Shown one piece after another: positions 34,642-44,963 of a stretch of 64,000 nt of DNA. Source of the stretch: Sporosarcina sp. Its GTDB lineage: Bacteria > Bacillota > Bacilli > Bacillales_A > Planococcaceae. Location: assembly GCA_026169375.1 (NCBI GenBank), contig JAPFCR010000015.1, positions 26,169-90,168 of the forward strand. The letters run 5' to 3'. Numbering within the stretch: position 1 is the first letter of the stretch; each line of letters opens with the position of its first letter. The notes beneath the pieces were generated by a model. That model was not told the origin of the DNA. It ran no database searches and was given only the letters and a program-made list of their open reading frames with translations. A program made the translations under genes and the position numbers.

Positions 34642-35355
34642 TTATTCTTTTGTCCGCTCATCGATGAACAAAGAACCATCTGATTGAATTTGTACGTAAA
34701 AGACGTCTGCTGTATCGGTTATTTTCTTCTTCGATAATTTCTTCATTAACCAGTCTTCTGTTAGCTCTAGTTCGGTTAGATTTTCATGAATAATCGTCCC
34801 GTCAGCAATAAGATCCGTCGGAAAATATTTTGGTGGGGTCACATCCGCCTTCACATCTTGTTTTGTTGCCTCTAGTTGAGCTGGCTTCTTTAACACACTT
34901 AACTGTCCGTTGTTTTCCATAATGGCCCAGTCAACATCTTTAATCGAAAAGATACTTTGCTCACGCAGCAGCATCATAACATCGTCCATATGAAGACGAA
35001 GGGATTTCAATGAGCGTTCTAAAATCTTTCCTTCCCGAATAATAATCGTCGGTTCATCATCTAACACCCTTCGCGCTTTCTTCCATCTTAATAAAATAGC
35101 ACTCATAATCATCGTAAAAACAAACCACCAAACTAAAGCGATAAATCCATTAATAAAATGCGTTTCACTTTGCGCACTAATTTCCCCCGCGATTGACCCT
35201 ATTGTAATCCCCGTAATGTAGTGAAAGTAAGATAACTGGCTCAACTGCTTTTTCCCCATAATTCGGGTTAACAATAATAACACAACAAATGTGACGACTG
35301 ACCTTAACGTCATTTCCCATACAGCAACTTCCGAGAGAGCTTTCATAATATCCAA
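34642..35355 (-). CDS. DUF421 (YetF-family) membrane protein
   Basis: A 237-aa protein with three N-terminal membrane helices followed by a cytoplasmic YetF-type alpha/beta region. Family motifs: LLLTRIMGKKQLSQLSYFHYITGITIGSIAGE and the segment around ARRVLDDEPTIIIREGKIL. The biochemical role of YetF proteins is not firmly known. The frame opens with a TTG at 35355 after AAAGGA; an ATG three codons later is the alternative. It stands alone. Confidence 0.85.
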   Translation of the reverse strand: MDIMKALSEVAVWEMTLRSVVTFVVLLLLTRIMGKKQLSQLSYFHYITGITIGSIAGEISAQSETHFINGFIALVWWFVFTMIMSAILLRWKKARRVLDDEPTIIIREGKILERSLKSLRLHMDDVMMLLREQSIFSIKDVDWAIMENNGQLSVLKKPAQLEATKQDVKADVTPPKYFPTDLIADGTIIHENLTELELTEDWLMKKLSKKKITDTADVFYVQIQSDGSLFIDERTKE

Positions 35356-35751
35356 TTGGATCGTCCTTTCCTATGCACTTTTCTTCATAGCTTGGTGTAA
35401 AAGGGGAATGATTATTCAATGAAGATGAAATTAATTATTTGCCGCGCTTTTTCGTGCATAACCTATCTTTTATAACCTTAGTCTTCTTTGTCGAATCACC
35501 CAATAATAATTTATTCTTTGGGAAATCATTTCAGACACTTCGACATTTCCCGGGAAATAACACAAGGAAATGTTTATCATCATGATTAAAATACATTTAT
35601 TATTAGGTTCTTGTCATATTTTTAACTTTTTATGATGTAATAAGTTTATTGTCATTATTTTTGTTACAATCAGTAGTAAGATATGCTATAAGCACTATAT
35701 TTTAACTTTATTAATTTCATTTTTTGTATAGTCATCATCACAAAGAATAAA
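35356..35751. other. Intergenic region upstream of the MHYT gene
   Basis: About 400 AT-rich bases. It holds a 14-base palindrome at 35545-35558 and, at its right end, the repeat element copy B. No gene seen. The plus-strand promoter of the MHYT gene must lie here, but no box is convincing. Confidence 0.5.
35545..35558. promoter_or_regulatory. Perfect palindrome ATTTCCCGGGAAAT
   Basis: A 14-base perfect palindrome in the non-coding region between two divergent genes. It has the look of an operator, but no second copy was noticed. Confidence 0.35.
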
Positions 35752-35796
35752 GTGAAACTTCAATCAGTGGGAATCTTATTGCCCGTTAATGCGGGA
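35752..35796 (+). repeat. TAAA-flanked repeat element, minimal form (copy B)
   Basis: A 45-base copy beginning GTGAAACTTCAATCAGTGG and ending GCCCGTTAATGCGGGA, with TAAA immediately on both sides (35748-35751 and 35797-35800). The right end folds as CCCG-TTAATG-CGGG. It lies in the 5' leader of the MHYT gene, 33 bases before the start codon. Confidence 0.75.
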
Positions 35797-35828
35797 TAAA
35801 ATTTAGTATGTGAAAGGAGGCGAGTGCT

Positions 35829-37862
35829 ATTCTTTTTAAGCTACCAACAGAAAACTTAATCAAAGTACAGGGTGAACATTCCCCTGTTTTAATTGCCTTA
35901 TCAATCATCATCATTTGCATTGCTTCATATGCAGCTCTAGCCATGAATAAAAAAGTATATAAAAATAACTTTTTCCATAGAATTATTTGGTTTTTTCATG
36001 CTTCTATTATTATGGGTACAGGTATTTGGGTTATGCACTTTATAGGAATGAGTGCATATTTATTACCTATTACAATGGAATATAATTGGATTTTAACGAT
36101 TCTCTCTATGATTCCTGCGATGTTCGTGTCTTTTTTTGCATTTTATATTGTCAGTTTACCAAAGCGAACAATTCCACTTTACTTAATTGCTGGGATTATT
36201 ATGGGCACTGGAATTTCTGCTATGCATTATATAGGAATGAGTGCAATTCTCATAGAAGGATATATGATTTACGATCAATGGGTTTTTACTGCTTCTATTG
36301 TTACCGCCGGAATCATTTCATTTATTTCCTTGTATGTTTTCTCTACTTTGCAAAAGCATTTGGAAAATCGATTTATTCATGTAATTACTGCACTTACCTT
36401 AGGTCTAGCAGTTTCTAGTATGCATTATATAGAAATGACGGCAGTTACATTTTATGTTGCACCTGATTTTCCATTCGAAGCTGTTACATCTGGAAGTACG
36501 AAAACATTACTTATCTTCAGCTTAACTATTGGGATTACCATTTTACTTGCCCTGCTTTTATTTTCCAGCTTAATCGACCGATATATCAAGTATCAGACAA
36601 ACTATTATGATTCATTAACAGGGTTACCAAATCGGCGTTTATTTGAAAAAGATCTTGAGAATCCAACTCCTAGAAGAATATTAGCCATTTGGCATCTTCA
36701 TAATTTAGAAAAAATCAATCGAGAATATGGCTATAGGTTTGGAGATCGTGTAATTCAAAAAATTGCAGTTATTTTATTATCGTTAAAACCAGCGAGCGCT
36801 CAACTGTATAGGGTGGAAGGACATCGCTTTGCTTTTCTAATTGACGAAGCAGATCATGACCGACTTTTACATCAATCATTAAAAGAAGCTTCGTCCATTC
36901 TTCGTCGCTCTTTAACGATTGAATCTAAGAAAGTCACCGTACCAGCTGTTTGTGCGTGGCAAGAAGCGAAGAACCCAAATGATATCACGAATATTTTTGC
37001 AGATGTATTAGCTGTTTTAAACGATCCATCCCTTCAATATAAGCACGAAGTCATCCGCTATGATGCAATGGTTCATACGTATACATTTGAACAAGAAATC
37101 ATTGATGATGTCAGTCATGCAATGGAAAATGACGAATTATATTTAGTTTATCAACCGAAAGTGCATGGAAAGACACTTGAAATTATCGGAGTAGAAGCAT
37201 TGCTACGTTGGCAACATCCAACCTATGGGTTTCTTTCCCCGGGTGTCTTTATCCCCATTTTAGAAAGAAACGATAAAATGTTAGAAGTCACTGACTGGAT
37301 TATTCAAAAAGCTTGCGTGCAGTTCAATACGTGGGTAAAAGAAGGCTACGAAGTCAATAAAATCGCAATTAATATTCCAGGTACTTATGTCACTTCCCCG
37401 CGTCTATTGAAAGTGTTGAGAAGAGCAGTGAAGCAATACGATTTAAAACCAGAAAATCTTGAACTTGAAATCACAGAAACGAGCTTTGTTCAAGCGATTA
37501 ACGAAGCAATTGAAGCCGTTTCGATTCTCCAACAAGAAGGGTTTTCTGTCGCACTCGATGACTTCGGGACAGGCGTTTCTTCTTTATCCTATTTAAAGAG
37601 AATCCCGATTTCCACATTGAAAATTGATAAATCTTTTGTAGACGGTGTGCCGACTTCTGAAACAGATTCATCCATTATTCAAGCTATTATTGCACTTGCA
37701 ACGTCTCTAAACTTAGCCATCGTTTTCGAAGGTGTTGAAACTGATGAACAAGTTTCTTTCTTAACGAAGGCATGCGAAGAGCCAATCATTCAAGGATTTT
37801 GTTTCGCCAAACCAATGATTCCTACAGAACTGAAAAAGTGGAGTGAAACATTTCAAGTCTAA
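35829..37862 (+). CDS. MHYT-GGDEF-EAL membrane protein, probable c-di-GMP phosphodiesterase
   Basis: The first ATG (35943) cuts off the first membrane helix. The open frame extends upstream to an ATT at 35829, eight bases after a perfect AGGAGG, and adds LFKLPTENLIKVQGEHSPV and a helix, exactly the usual MHYT start. I therefore propose a rare ATT start (677 aa). Three MHYT repeats (VMHFIGM, AMHYIGM, SMHYIEM) in seven helices may bind copper or a gas. The GGDEF motif is degenerate (EGHRF), so cyclase activity is unlikely. The EAL domain keeps EALLRW, DDFGTG, KIDKSFV, EGVET and QGF, so c-di-GMP hydrolysis is likely. It is a single gene. Confidence 0.88.
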   Translation: MLFKLPTENLIKVQGEHSPVLIALSIIIICIASYAALAMNKKVYKNNFFHRIIWFFHASIIMGTGIWVMHFIGMSAYLLPITMEYNWILTILSMIPAMFVSFFAFYIVSLPKRTIPLYLIAGIIMGTGISAMHYIGMSAILIEGYMIYDQWVFTASIVTAGIISFISLYVFSTLQKHLENRFIHVITALTLGLAVSSMHYIEMTAVTFYVAPDFPFEAVTSGSTKTLLIFSLTIGITILLALLLFSSLIDRYIKYQTNYYDSLTGLPNRRLFEKDLENPTPRRILAIWHLHNLEKINREYGYRFGDRVIQKIAVILLSLKPASAQLYRVEGHRFAFLIDEADHDRLLHQSLKEASSILRRSLTIESKKVTVPAVCAWQEAKNPNDITNIFADVLAVLNDPSLQYKHEVIRYDAMVHTYTFEQEIIDDVSHAMENDELYLVYQPKVHGKTLEIIGVEALLRWQHPTYGFLSPGVFIPILERNDKMLEVTDWIIQKACVQFNTWVKEGYEVNKIAINIPGTYVTSPRLLKVLRRAVKQYDLKPENLELEITETSFVQAINEAIEAVSILQQEGFSVALDDFGTGVSSLSYLKRIPISTLKIDKSFVDGVPTSETDSSIIQAIIALATSLNLAIVFEGVETDEQVSFLTKACEEPIIQGFCFAKPMIPTELKKWSETFQV

Positions 37863-37873
37863 TATGTTTAATG

Positions 37874-37918
37874 AAAAAAGGACTGCTACAAGCTTGAGGC
37901 TTGGTAGCAGTCCTTTTT
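37874..37918. terminator. Bidirectional terminator between MHYT and GTPase genes
   Basis: GGACTGCTAC pairs with GTAGCAGTCC, followed by TTTTT, between convergent genes. Confidence 0.9.
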
Positions 37919-37921
37919 CCT

Positions 37922-39277
37922 TTATGGTTTTTTAACTTTTTGTAAATCATGCGCTTCAATGAACTTTTCCAAGATCGTTGTTAATGACGGACCATCAACT
38001 TCATCTAGTTCATAATGTACGCGTGTATAAGGTTTATTAATTGAAATCACACGCGATAAATCCATTGGGGTTCCGATAATGACTGCATCACAATCTGCAG
38101 CGTTAATCGTTTCTTCTAAATCCTTTAATTGTTCTTCGCCATAGCCCATTGCTGGTAGGACATTATCGAGATGCGTATATTTTTCAAACGTTTCGATTAA
38201 CGAACCAACTGCATATGGACGTGCATCAACCATTTCAGCTGCGCCTAAACGTTCAGCAGCCACTGAACCCGCACCAATTTTCATTTCACCATGCGTTAAT
38301 GTTGGACCGTCTTCTACAATCAGAACACGCTTTCCTTGAATTTTCTCAGGATGTTCCACTGTAATTGTAGAATCTGCTTTGATAATCGTACTATTTGGAC
38401 TTGCCATTTTAATATTATTCTCGACAATGTCAATCGCTTCTTGAGGCGCACTGTCAATTTTATTAATAATCGAAACATCTGTCGTTCTTAAACAAACTTC
38501 TCCTGGATAGTATTTTAATTCGTGGCCTGGACGATGTGGGTCTAGCACCGTAATCGCTAAGTCTGGCTCATAAAATGAAAAGTCATTATTGCCGCCATCC
38601 CATAAAATAACATCACAACCGTCTGGATCATTTTCTGCCGCTTCTAAAATCTCCGCATAATCCACGCCTGCATAAATAATATTCCCGCGGTCTACATGCG
38701 GCTCATACTCTTCCATTTCTTCAATCGTACAATTTTGCTTTTTCAAATCTTCTACAGTTGCAAAACGTTGTACGCGCTGCGCTGCTAAATCTCCATATGG
38801 CATTGGATGTCTAATGGCCACAACTTTTAAGTCATGCTCTAAAAACGTTTCGATAATTTTTCGTGAAGTTTGACTTTTTCCAGTGCCCGTACGAACAGAA
38901 CAAACTGATATAACTGGTTTATTACTTTTAATCATCGTACTTTTCGGTCCAAGTAATGTGAAATTTGCGCCTGCCGCATTGACGATTGCACTCACACCCA
39001 TGACGCTCTCATAACTCACATCACTATATGCAAAGACACACTCATCAACATCATACTTTTGAATTAATGCCGGCAATTCATCTTGTGCATAAATTGGAAT
39101 GCCTTCTGGATACAACTCTCCCGCTAGTTCACTTGGATAGCGGCGGCCATCTATATCAGGAATTTGCGCTGCTGTAAACGCAACAACTTCATATTCTTTT
39201 TGATCACGATAATATGTATTAAAATTATGAAAATCTCTGCCTGCTGCTCCGATAATAATTACTTTTTTAGTACTCAT
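37922..39277 (-). CDS. Cyclic-2,3-diphosphoglycerate-synthetase-like P-loop protein
   Basis: A 451-aa protein similar to archaeal cyclic 2,3-diphosphoglycerate synthetase. It has an N-terminal Rossmann-like region (KKVIIIGAAGRDFHNFNTYYR), a central P-loop VCSVRTGTGKSQTS near residue 127, GCDVILWDGGNNDFSF as a Walker B-like segment and the C-terminal IIGTPMDLSRVI. In bacteria the cyclic product is not known to accumulate, so the reaction here is open. Start ATG 39277 after TAGGGGGAAA. It is a single gene. Confidence 0.8.
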   Translation of the reverse strand: MSTKKVIIIGAAGRDFHNFNTYYRDQKEYEVVAFTAAQIPDIDGRRYPSELAGELYPEGIPIYAQDELPALIQKYDVDECVFAYSDVSYESVMGVSAIVNAAGANFTLLGPKSTMIKSNKPVISVCSVRTGTGKSQTSRKIIETFLEHDLKVVAIRHPMPYGDLAAQRVQRFATVEDLKKQNCTIEEMEEYEPHVDRGNIIYAGVDYAEILEAAENDPDGCDVILWDGGNNDFSFYEPDLAITVLDPHRPGHELKYYPGEVCLRTTDVSIINKIDSAPQEAIDIVENNIKMASPNSTIIKADSTITVEHPEKIQGKRVLIVEDGPTLTHGEMKIGAGSVAAERLGAAEMVDARPYAVGSLIETFEKYTHLDNVLPAMGYGEEQLKDLEETINAADCDAVIIGTPMDLSRVISINKPYTRVHYELDEVDGPSLTTILEKFIEAHDLQKVKKP

Positions 39278-39386
39278 ACGATTTCCCCCTACAGTTTGAA
39301 TTATGTTATTATAATTATAACTACAACTGTATATTAATGCAACGGTTTATATTCATTGTTTTCACATTATTTAATTCAATTACTTT

Positions 39387-41198
39387 TTAATCGCCAATTA
39401 AAATCCAAATATACATGGCTTCTTCCATCGATCCTGCTTCGATTGTTAATTGTACTGGGTAAGGGACTCGTGGTAAATTGCTTCCAATTATTGTTTCTAC
39501 ATAAATATTTTCCGTAAATGCCTCTTCATACAATTCATCAGCCATTTTAGACTGACCATTCGTTCGTGCCATTTCCAATTGCCATTGTAAAAATAAGTCC
39601 GGCGCTTCCTCATCAGAAATACCTTCATAGAAATCCAATATTTCTTGCGCACGTCTATAATCCCCTAGTCGAATATAAGAAGCAATGGCTAAATGTCTTG
39701 CATTTAAACTGTCTTCTTCACATAAAGTGAGCAACGTTTCAAATTGTTCGACTGCTTCTTCAAAACGATTTCTTTCATACAACCAAACGCCATATGAGAA
39801 AATTGCACGTAAATAAGGGCGATTCGTCACAAGCGCCCACACAATTTCTACTCGGTCATCAAATGATTCACTGCCGAGTTCAATCGCTTTTTGAAAAAAT
39901 AAGTCCGCCTGATTAGCATCGTCTGCAATCTCCGCTTCAATTAAAAACACATCAGCATTTTTTGGATTCAGCATTTTGGCTTGTTTCGCCAAAACTGACT
40001 TTTCTTCAAAGCTTTCAACAGCATACGCTTCATAAATCATCGCTTGTGCTTTTTGTTCATTGTTTTTCGGTTCAAAAGGTTGTGCCATTGCTTCATTTAA
40101 ATACAGTTCAATATCGTCAACTTCATCTAAATTGACAGTTTCCATTTTACAAAATAATTCCCAATTTAACGCTTCTACTGCTTCTGGATATGTACCGATT
40201 TGATAAGAGAAAGTGTCACCTGGATGATCGTAATCGTCATCACCTTCTAACATCTTCAAAATCAACTCATCAATTTTTTCTACGTGATTCATCATCGACC
40301 CTACAGAAACTCCAAACATCCCCGCAATTTCTTTTTGGGTATACTCAACAGCGAGATGTTGAAACATCGCGAAATCATGTATGGCTTGTACAACAGCCGA
40401 AGCGATGACTGCTTCTTTACGATAAACCGGTTCTTCTTGTAAATAGACCAACGCCATTCTTTCCGCAAGTTCAATATCTTCAGCGTGGAAATGATGTGCC
40501 ATTAATACCTCATTCATTTCCGTGATTACCGCTACCTCACTGTGTGTCATTTCAAATGATTTGGCATCATAAAATCCTTCATCTGGTTGCCATTCAAATA
40601 AGGCTTTATACACATCAACCATATGCTTCTTAAAGAAAGCATAACTCGCCGTTTCGCCACTTTCCTCCGCCATTGACATAACAATTTCTATAAGACTTTC
40701 CGTTGCTTCCGGTATAATCATTTGCGCGTTTAATAAAATGATTCCATCTTCATAAACGCGGTTATCTGGAAATGCAATGCCAAAAACGAGGCCCCCTTCC
40801 TCGATTTGTATATCCTCTAATTCCACAGTATAAGTTTTATGGCCTAATACTTCGGATATTTGGTAGCAACCTTCCGTGATTTCTGTGGATACTCCCAATA
40901 AAACAAATGGGTTTTGCCACATAGCTAGGACATTTTTGGTTTCCCACTGAATTGAACTGTTTAACGCTTTCAGTATATAACGCTTCCACAAATCCGGTTT
41001 CGCTACAAATAAAAAATACTTAGGAAATAAATTGTTAAATAAGTCTTCCTCTACAAGCTTTCTTAACTTTCGTGTCCATTCACTTTCATAGCGGATTAAT
41101 TCATCCGTATCTACTTGGCTTTCTAATGCATCTTCAAAAAAACTTTGTAAAATATGTTCCAGTTCTTCGTCTATTAACTCTTCATTTTTTCCTGTCAT
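39387..41198 (-). CDS. TPR-containing protein with a helix-turn-helix-like segment
   Basis: A 603-aa cytoplasmic acidic protein. The middle has an HTH-like segment (YTQKEIAGMFGVSVGSMMNHV, about residues 290-310). The last 200 residues contain tetratricopeptide-like repeats (YGVWLYERNRFEEAVEQFE, HLAIASYIRLGDYRRAQEIL). The N-terminal third is unassigned. The start ATG 41198 has GGAGG eight bases upstream, better than the ATG at 41213. Function unknown; a regulatory or scaffolding role is possible. Confidence 0.7.
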   Translation of the reverse strand: MTGKNEELIDEELEHILQSFFEDALESQVDTDELIRYESEWTRKLRKLVEEDLFNNLFPKYFLFVAKPDLWKRYILKALNSSIQWETKNVLAMWQNPFVLLGVSTEITEGCYQISEVLGHKTYTVELEDIQIEEGGLVFGIAFPDNRVYEDGIILLNAQMIIPEATESLIEIVMSMAEESGETASYAFFKKHMVDVYKALFEWQPDEGFYDAKSFEMTHSEVAVITEMNEVLMAHHFHAEDIELAERMALVYLQEEPVYRKEAVIASAVVQAIHDFAMFQHLAVEYTQKEIAGMFGVSVGSMMNHVEKIDELILKMLEGDDDYDHPGDTFSYQIGTYPEAVEALNWELFCKMETVNLDEVDDIELYLNEAMAQPFEPKNNEQKAQAMIYEAYAVESFEEKSVLAKQAKMLNPKNADVFLIEAEIADDANQADLFFQKAIELGSESFDDRVEIVWALVTNRPYLRAIFSYGVWLYERNRFEEAVEQFETLLTLCEEDSLNARHLAIASYIRLGDYRRAQEILDFYEGISDEEAPDLFLQWQLEMARTNGQSKMADELYEEAFTENIYVETIIGSNLPRVPYPVQLTIEAGSMEEAMYIWILIGD

Positions 41199-41401
41199 TT
41201 CATTCGCCTCCATTCTTCCGTTTTGGTTTCTTAAAAATTAGCGCTCTACTGTTTATTATTCTACATATTCTTCTTATTCCCTTTTTTTCTTTCATTAGAC
41301 AAAATTCACAAATAACTTAAAGAAGAAAAATCATCTTTCATGCATATATTTACTTTCACAAGCATGAACTAACTATAAACGATATTTATTGGAGGTAACA
41401 G

Positions 41402-41665
41402 ATGAGCGAAGAGACTTTATCACAACTACAAAGCCAAATCCGATATTGTCCCGTTTGCGGTGAAGAATCTACAAAAAACTTTGTAGATTATACAGCTTAC
41501 AGCGGTGAATGGACTTGCCTAGCATGTGAAGAGCAGATAGAAGTATATTTAGCCGACACTGAAGAAGAAACTGATGACGACCAGGAAAGTACCGCAAGCA
41601 GCCTTCCATTTATGTTCATCGCGATCACCATTATCGGTTTTATCTATGTCACATCGATTCTTTGA
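41402..41665 (+). CDS. Small zinc-ribbon membrane protein
   Basis: An 87-aa protein with two cysteine pairs (YCPVCGEES and WTCLACEEQ) that form a zinc ribbon, an acidic linker (EEETDDDQES) and a C-terminal membrane helix (PFMFIAITIIGFIYVTSIL). Tail-anchored, with the ribbon facing the cytoplasm. GGAGGTAACAG precedes the ATG. Function unknown. Confidence 0.75.
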   Translation: MSEETLSQLQSQIRYCPVCGEESTKNFVDYTAYSGEWTCLACEEQIEVYLADTEEETDDDQESTASSLPFMFIAITIIGFIYVTSIL

Positions 41666-41707
41666 AACGCTCTCTTTTCAAATGGACAAGCTTTTCTCAA
41701 TAAAAAA

Positions 41708-41741
41708 GACAGTTCATCGTAGTAAACGATTGAACTGTCAT
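41708..41741. terminator. Bidirectional terminator
   Basis: GACAGTTCA pairs with TGAACTGTC between the zinc-ribbon and nupC genes, which converge. Confidence 0.85.
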
Positions 41742-41746
41742 TTAAA

Positions 41747-42958
41747 TTATATAAACATTCCTGCGATCGCTGCACTTAATAAAGAAGCTAACATCCCACC
41801 TGCAACTGAGCGAATACCAAGACGTGCAATATCCGGGCGTCTCGTTGGGGCCATTTCACCTAAACCACCCAATAAAATCGCCAGTGAACTTAAATTTGCA
41901 AATCCACATAATGCGAAACTAACAACAATGACCGTTTTTGGTGAAAGCGATGCAATCTCAGGCACAAATGCTGCATATGCGACGAATTCATTCAACACAA
42001 GTTTTTGCCCGATAAAACTTCCTGCTGTAACCGCTTCAGCCCACGGTACACCAATCGCAAAAGCTAATGGCGCGAATATGAAACCCAAAATGCCTTCTAG
42101 CGTTAATGACTCATAACCAAACCAGCCACCAATGCCACCTAACATTCCGTTAAGAAGTGCAATTAAAGCAATAAACGCAAGTAACATCGCTCCAACGTTT
42201 AGCGCAAGTTTTAACCCATCACTTGCCCCGCGCGCCGCCGCATCGATCACGTTTACGGTCTCTTTATCTTTTTCCATTTTAAATTCTTTAATGACAGACT
42301 CTTCTTGCTCTGGAATCATAATTTTCGCCATAATTAACCCTGCCGGCGCCGCCATGAAACTCGCAGCTAATAAATATTCAAGTGGAACACCTAAAATAGC
42401 ATAACCGGCTAAAACCGATCCTGCGATAGATGCAAGCCCACCTGTCATTACCGCAAATAATTCAGACTTTGTCATATGTGGTAAAAATGGACGAACAACA
42501 AGAGGCGCTTCCGTTTGTCCAACGAAAATATTAGCCGCTGCAGAAACCGACTCCGCACGACTCGTTCCTAGAAGTTTCGACAAACCACCACCGATTAATC
42601 GAATGACCCACTGCATAATCCCAAGATAATATAATACTGAAATTAATGATGAAAAGAAAATGATAATCGTTAATACTTGAAACGCAAACACAATCCCAAA
42701 TTCATCTGAATCTGCTAAAACGCCAAATAAAAACCCAATACCTTCACCCGCATAGTCAATGACATTTTGCACTTTGCCAGAAAACCAAGTGAGTGCCTTT
42801 CTTCCAGCTTCCCACTTCAAAACGATAAATGCGAATGTCACTTGAATCACTAACCCTACCGCAATCGTTCGAATATTAATGGACCTTTTCGATTCGGAAA
42901 ATAAAAAAGCAATACCGAGTACGATGACAATCCCGAAAATCCCCCACAATAAATTCAA
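41747..42958 (-). CDS. nupC: Concentrative nucleoside transporter
   Basis: A 403-aa CNT-family importer that moves pyrimidine or other nucleosides with protons or sodium. Signatures: the [24 protein letters not shown] core, [28 protein letters not shown] and the C-terminal [23 protein letters not shown]. About ten membrane segments. The TTG at 42958 lies seven bases after AGAGG; the GTG at 42967 overlaps the ribosome binding site. Single gene. Confidence 0.93.
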   Translation of the reverse strand: MNLLWGIFGIVIVLGIAFLFSESKRSINIRTIAVGLVIQVTFAFIVLKWEAGRKALTWFSGKVQNVIDYAGEGIGFLFGVLADSDEFGIVFAFQVLTIIIFFSSLISVLYYLGIMQWVIRLIGGGLSKLLGTSRAESVSAAANIFVGQTEAPLVVRPFLPHMTKSELFAVMTGGLASIAGSVLAGYAILGVPLEYLLAASFMAAPAGLIMAKIMIPEQEESVIKEFKMEKDKETVNVIDAAARGASDGLKLALNVGAMLLAFIALIALLNGMLGGIGGWFGYESLTLEGILGFIFAPLAFAIGVPWAEAVTAGSFIGQKLVLNEFVAYAAFVPEIASLSPKTVIVVSFALCGFANLSSLAILLGGLGEMAPTRRPDIARLGIRSVAGGMLASLLSAAIAGMFI

Positions 42959-43195
42959 AAGTTCCACCTCTATAATTTATTATTTTCTTACTGAAAATGT
43001 ACATTCATCATCACTTAATTACAGCCGACAAAAAATGTAGCCTTCGAGATTTTAACAAATATTTCATCCAAAGTAAACTGAGCGAATATACAAAAAAAAA
43101 CAAGTCGATTCGGTTACCTTTCACGTAGCTATAAAGAGCATTCCCCTATACTTGCATCATTCATTCAATTGTTTGTAATATACGTCATAAAAAAG

Positions 43196-43225
43196 AGAGG
43201 AAGTCATTAGCTACTTCCCCTCCTC
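43196..43225 (-). terminator. Terminator of glpD
   Basis: GAGGGGAAGT pairs with ACTTCCTCTC on the minus strand, followed by TTTTTT. Confidence 0.8.
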
Positions 43226-43237
43226 ATTCATTCAAAA

Positions 43238-44896
43238 TTATTCTTCAATTGGTGTTGCTGACTCTTTAATCGCTTCTTCCAATTCTTCTTTGTATTTTGT
43301 TGTTGTTGCCGAGTCCCATTCAAATTGGTCTTTCATATATTGCGTAACTGCTTCCTTCCACTCTCTCACAACATCAATGTCAAATAACAATTCACCTGTA
43401 CGGCGGTTGAAATAGTCTACTGGTGTTGCGACCATTTCCTCTTTCATTGAATAAATGACTTTTGCAAATAACACAAGTGGTAGGTTATATTTTTCTGCGT
43501 CTGCTTGATGTTTTTCAACTAAGTCAAAAACAGTTGGCACGTTCGAACCGTATAAATACGCTAAATGTATTGCTTCTTCTGTTGTTAAGCCTACTTCTAC
43601 GCCGCGCTCAACTTGTTTATTCACAAAGCGATCTAACTTAGCCGAACCACCAACATCACCGCCGGAAATTGGTAAATGTTTCGTTTTACATGGACCGAAA
43701 CGAATCTGCTCTTCTTTCGCAAATTGTTTTGCGATTAAATCGATCACCGTCTCCGCCATTTTACGATACCCTGTGAGCTTTCCACCTGCGATTGTAATTA
43801 AACCTGAATCTGATTCCCAAATTTCATCTTTACGAGAAATTTCTGAAGGATCTTTTCCTTCTTCATGAATAAGTGGACGAATACCTGCCCAGCTCGATTC
43901 AACATCTTCTTCTGTTACATGAACAGTTGGGAACATATAATGAATCGCATCTAAAATGTAAGTACGATCTTCTTTTGTTAAACGCGGATTAACTGGGTCA
44001 TCTCCGTAAAATGTATCCGTTGTTCCAACATAAGCTTTCCCGTCCCGTGGAATCGCAAAGACCATTCGACCATCTGGTGTATCGAAGTAAACCGCTTGTT
44101 TTAACGGGAAAACAGATTGGTCAATAACGATATGCGACCCTTTTGATAACTGTAATGTCTTTCCTTTTTTCGATCCATCGACTTCACGAATATCATCCAC
44201 CCATGGACCTGTTGCGTTAATCACTTTTTTCGCATGAATCTCATACGTTTCACCTGTTAACTGATCTTCTACTAAAACACCGTTAACAATCCCTTCTTTA
44301 TAAAGAAGATTTGTTACTTTCGTGTAGTTTAAAGCCGTTGTGCCACGTTCAACTGCTTTTTTCATTACTTCTAATGTTAAACGTGCATCGTCTGTACGGT
44401 ATTCAACATAGTAGCCGCCACCTTGTAATGCTTCACGTTTAATGAGCGGTTCTTTTTCTAGCGTTTCTTCTTCACTTAGCATAATACGACTTTCAGAACG
44501 TTTAACCCCTGCTAATAAGTCATACACTTTTAGCCCGATTGACGTACTAAACTTTCCAAATGTGCCGCCTGTATGGAATGGTAGTAACATCCATTCCGGT
44601 GTCGTCACGTGTGGTCCATTTTCATAAACAATTTCTCTTTCTTTACCAACTTCTGCAACCATTTTCACTTCAAATTGTTTTAAATAACGAAGCCCCCCGT
44701 GGACAAGTTTTGTCGAACGACTCGACGTCCCCGCTGCAAAGTCTTGCATTTCAACAATGGCTGCGTTCATCCCACGCATCGTTGCATCTAGCGCAAGACC
44801 AGCACCTGTAATGCCACCACCAATTACCAATACATCAAAAGACTTGCTCTGCAATGTTTCCACGACATGATCCCTGTTTAAATTCGAAAATCCCAT
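43238..44896 (-). CDS. glpD: Aerobic glycerol-3-phosphate dehydrogenase
   Basis: A membrane-associated flavoenzyme (552 aa) that oxidises glycerol 3-phosphate to dihydroxyacetone phosphate and passes electrons to the quinone pool. FAD loop [21 protein letters not shown], then [32 protein letters not shown] and [24 protein letters not shown]. The C-terminal domain of the Bacillus type is complete. Start ATG 44896 after AAGGAGG. A terminator just upstream indicates antitermination control. glpF and glpK are not nearby. Confidence 0.96.
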   Translation of the reverse strand: MGFSNLNRDHVVETLQSKSFDVLVIGGGITGAGLALDATMRGMNAAIVEMQDFAAGTSSRSTKLVHGGLRYLKQFEVKMVAEVGKEREIVYENGPHVTTPEWMLLPFHTGGTFGKFSTSIGLKVYDLLAGVKRSESRIMLSEEETLEKEPLIKREALQGGGYYVEYRTDDARLTLEVMKKAVERGTTALNYTKVTNLLYKEGIVNGVLVEDQLTGETYEIHAKKVINATGPWVDDIREVDGSKKGKTLQLSKGSHIVIDQSVFPLKQAVYFDTPDGRMVFAIPRDGKAYVGTTDTFYGDDPVNPRLTKEDRTYILDAIHYMFPTVHVTEEDVESSWAGIRPLIHEEGKDPSEISRKDEIWESDSGLITIAGGKLTGYRKMAETVIDLIAKQFAKEEQIRFGPCKTKHLPISGGDVGGSAKLDRFVNKQVERGVEVGLTTEEAIHLAYLYGSNVPTVFDLVEKHQADAEKYNLPLVLFAKVIYSMKEEMVATPVDYFNRRTGELLFDIDVVREWKEAVTQYMKDQFEWDSATTTKYKEELEEAIKESATPIEE

Positions 44897-44914
44897 TATG
44901 AAATTCCTCCTTAT

Positions 44915-44963
44915 AAAAAAAGACCGCAAAGAACACTACTTATAGAGTAGTGTCTCTGCGGTC
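44915..44963 (-). promoter_or_regulatory. glpD leader terminator, probable GlpP antitermination target
   Basis: On the minus strand GACCGCA pairs with TGCGGTC and CACTACT with AGTAGTG, followed by seven T residues ending about 15 bases before the glpD start. A terminator between promoter and glpD is the layout by which GlpP with glycerol 3-phosphate controls Bacillus glpD. Confidence 0.75.

Noticed and set aside
35943..35945. ATG as start of the MHYT protein
   Set aside because: It has no ribosome binding site and would delete the first membrane helix, which is encoded in frame just upstream.
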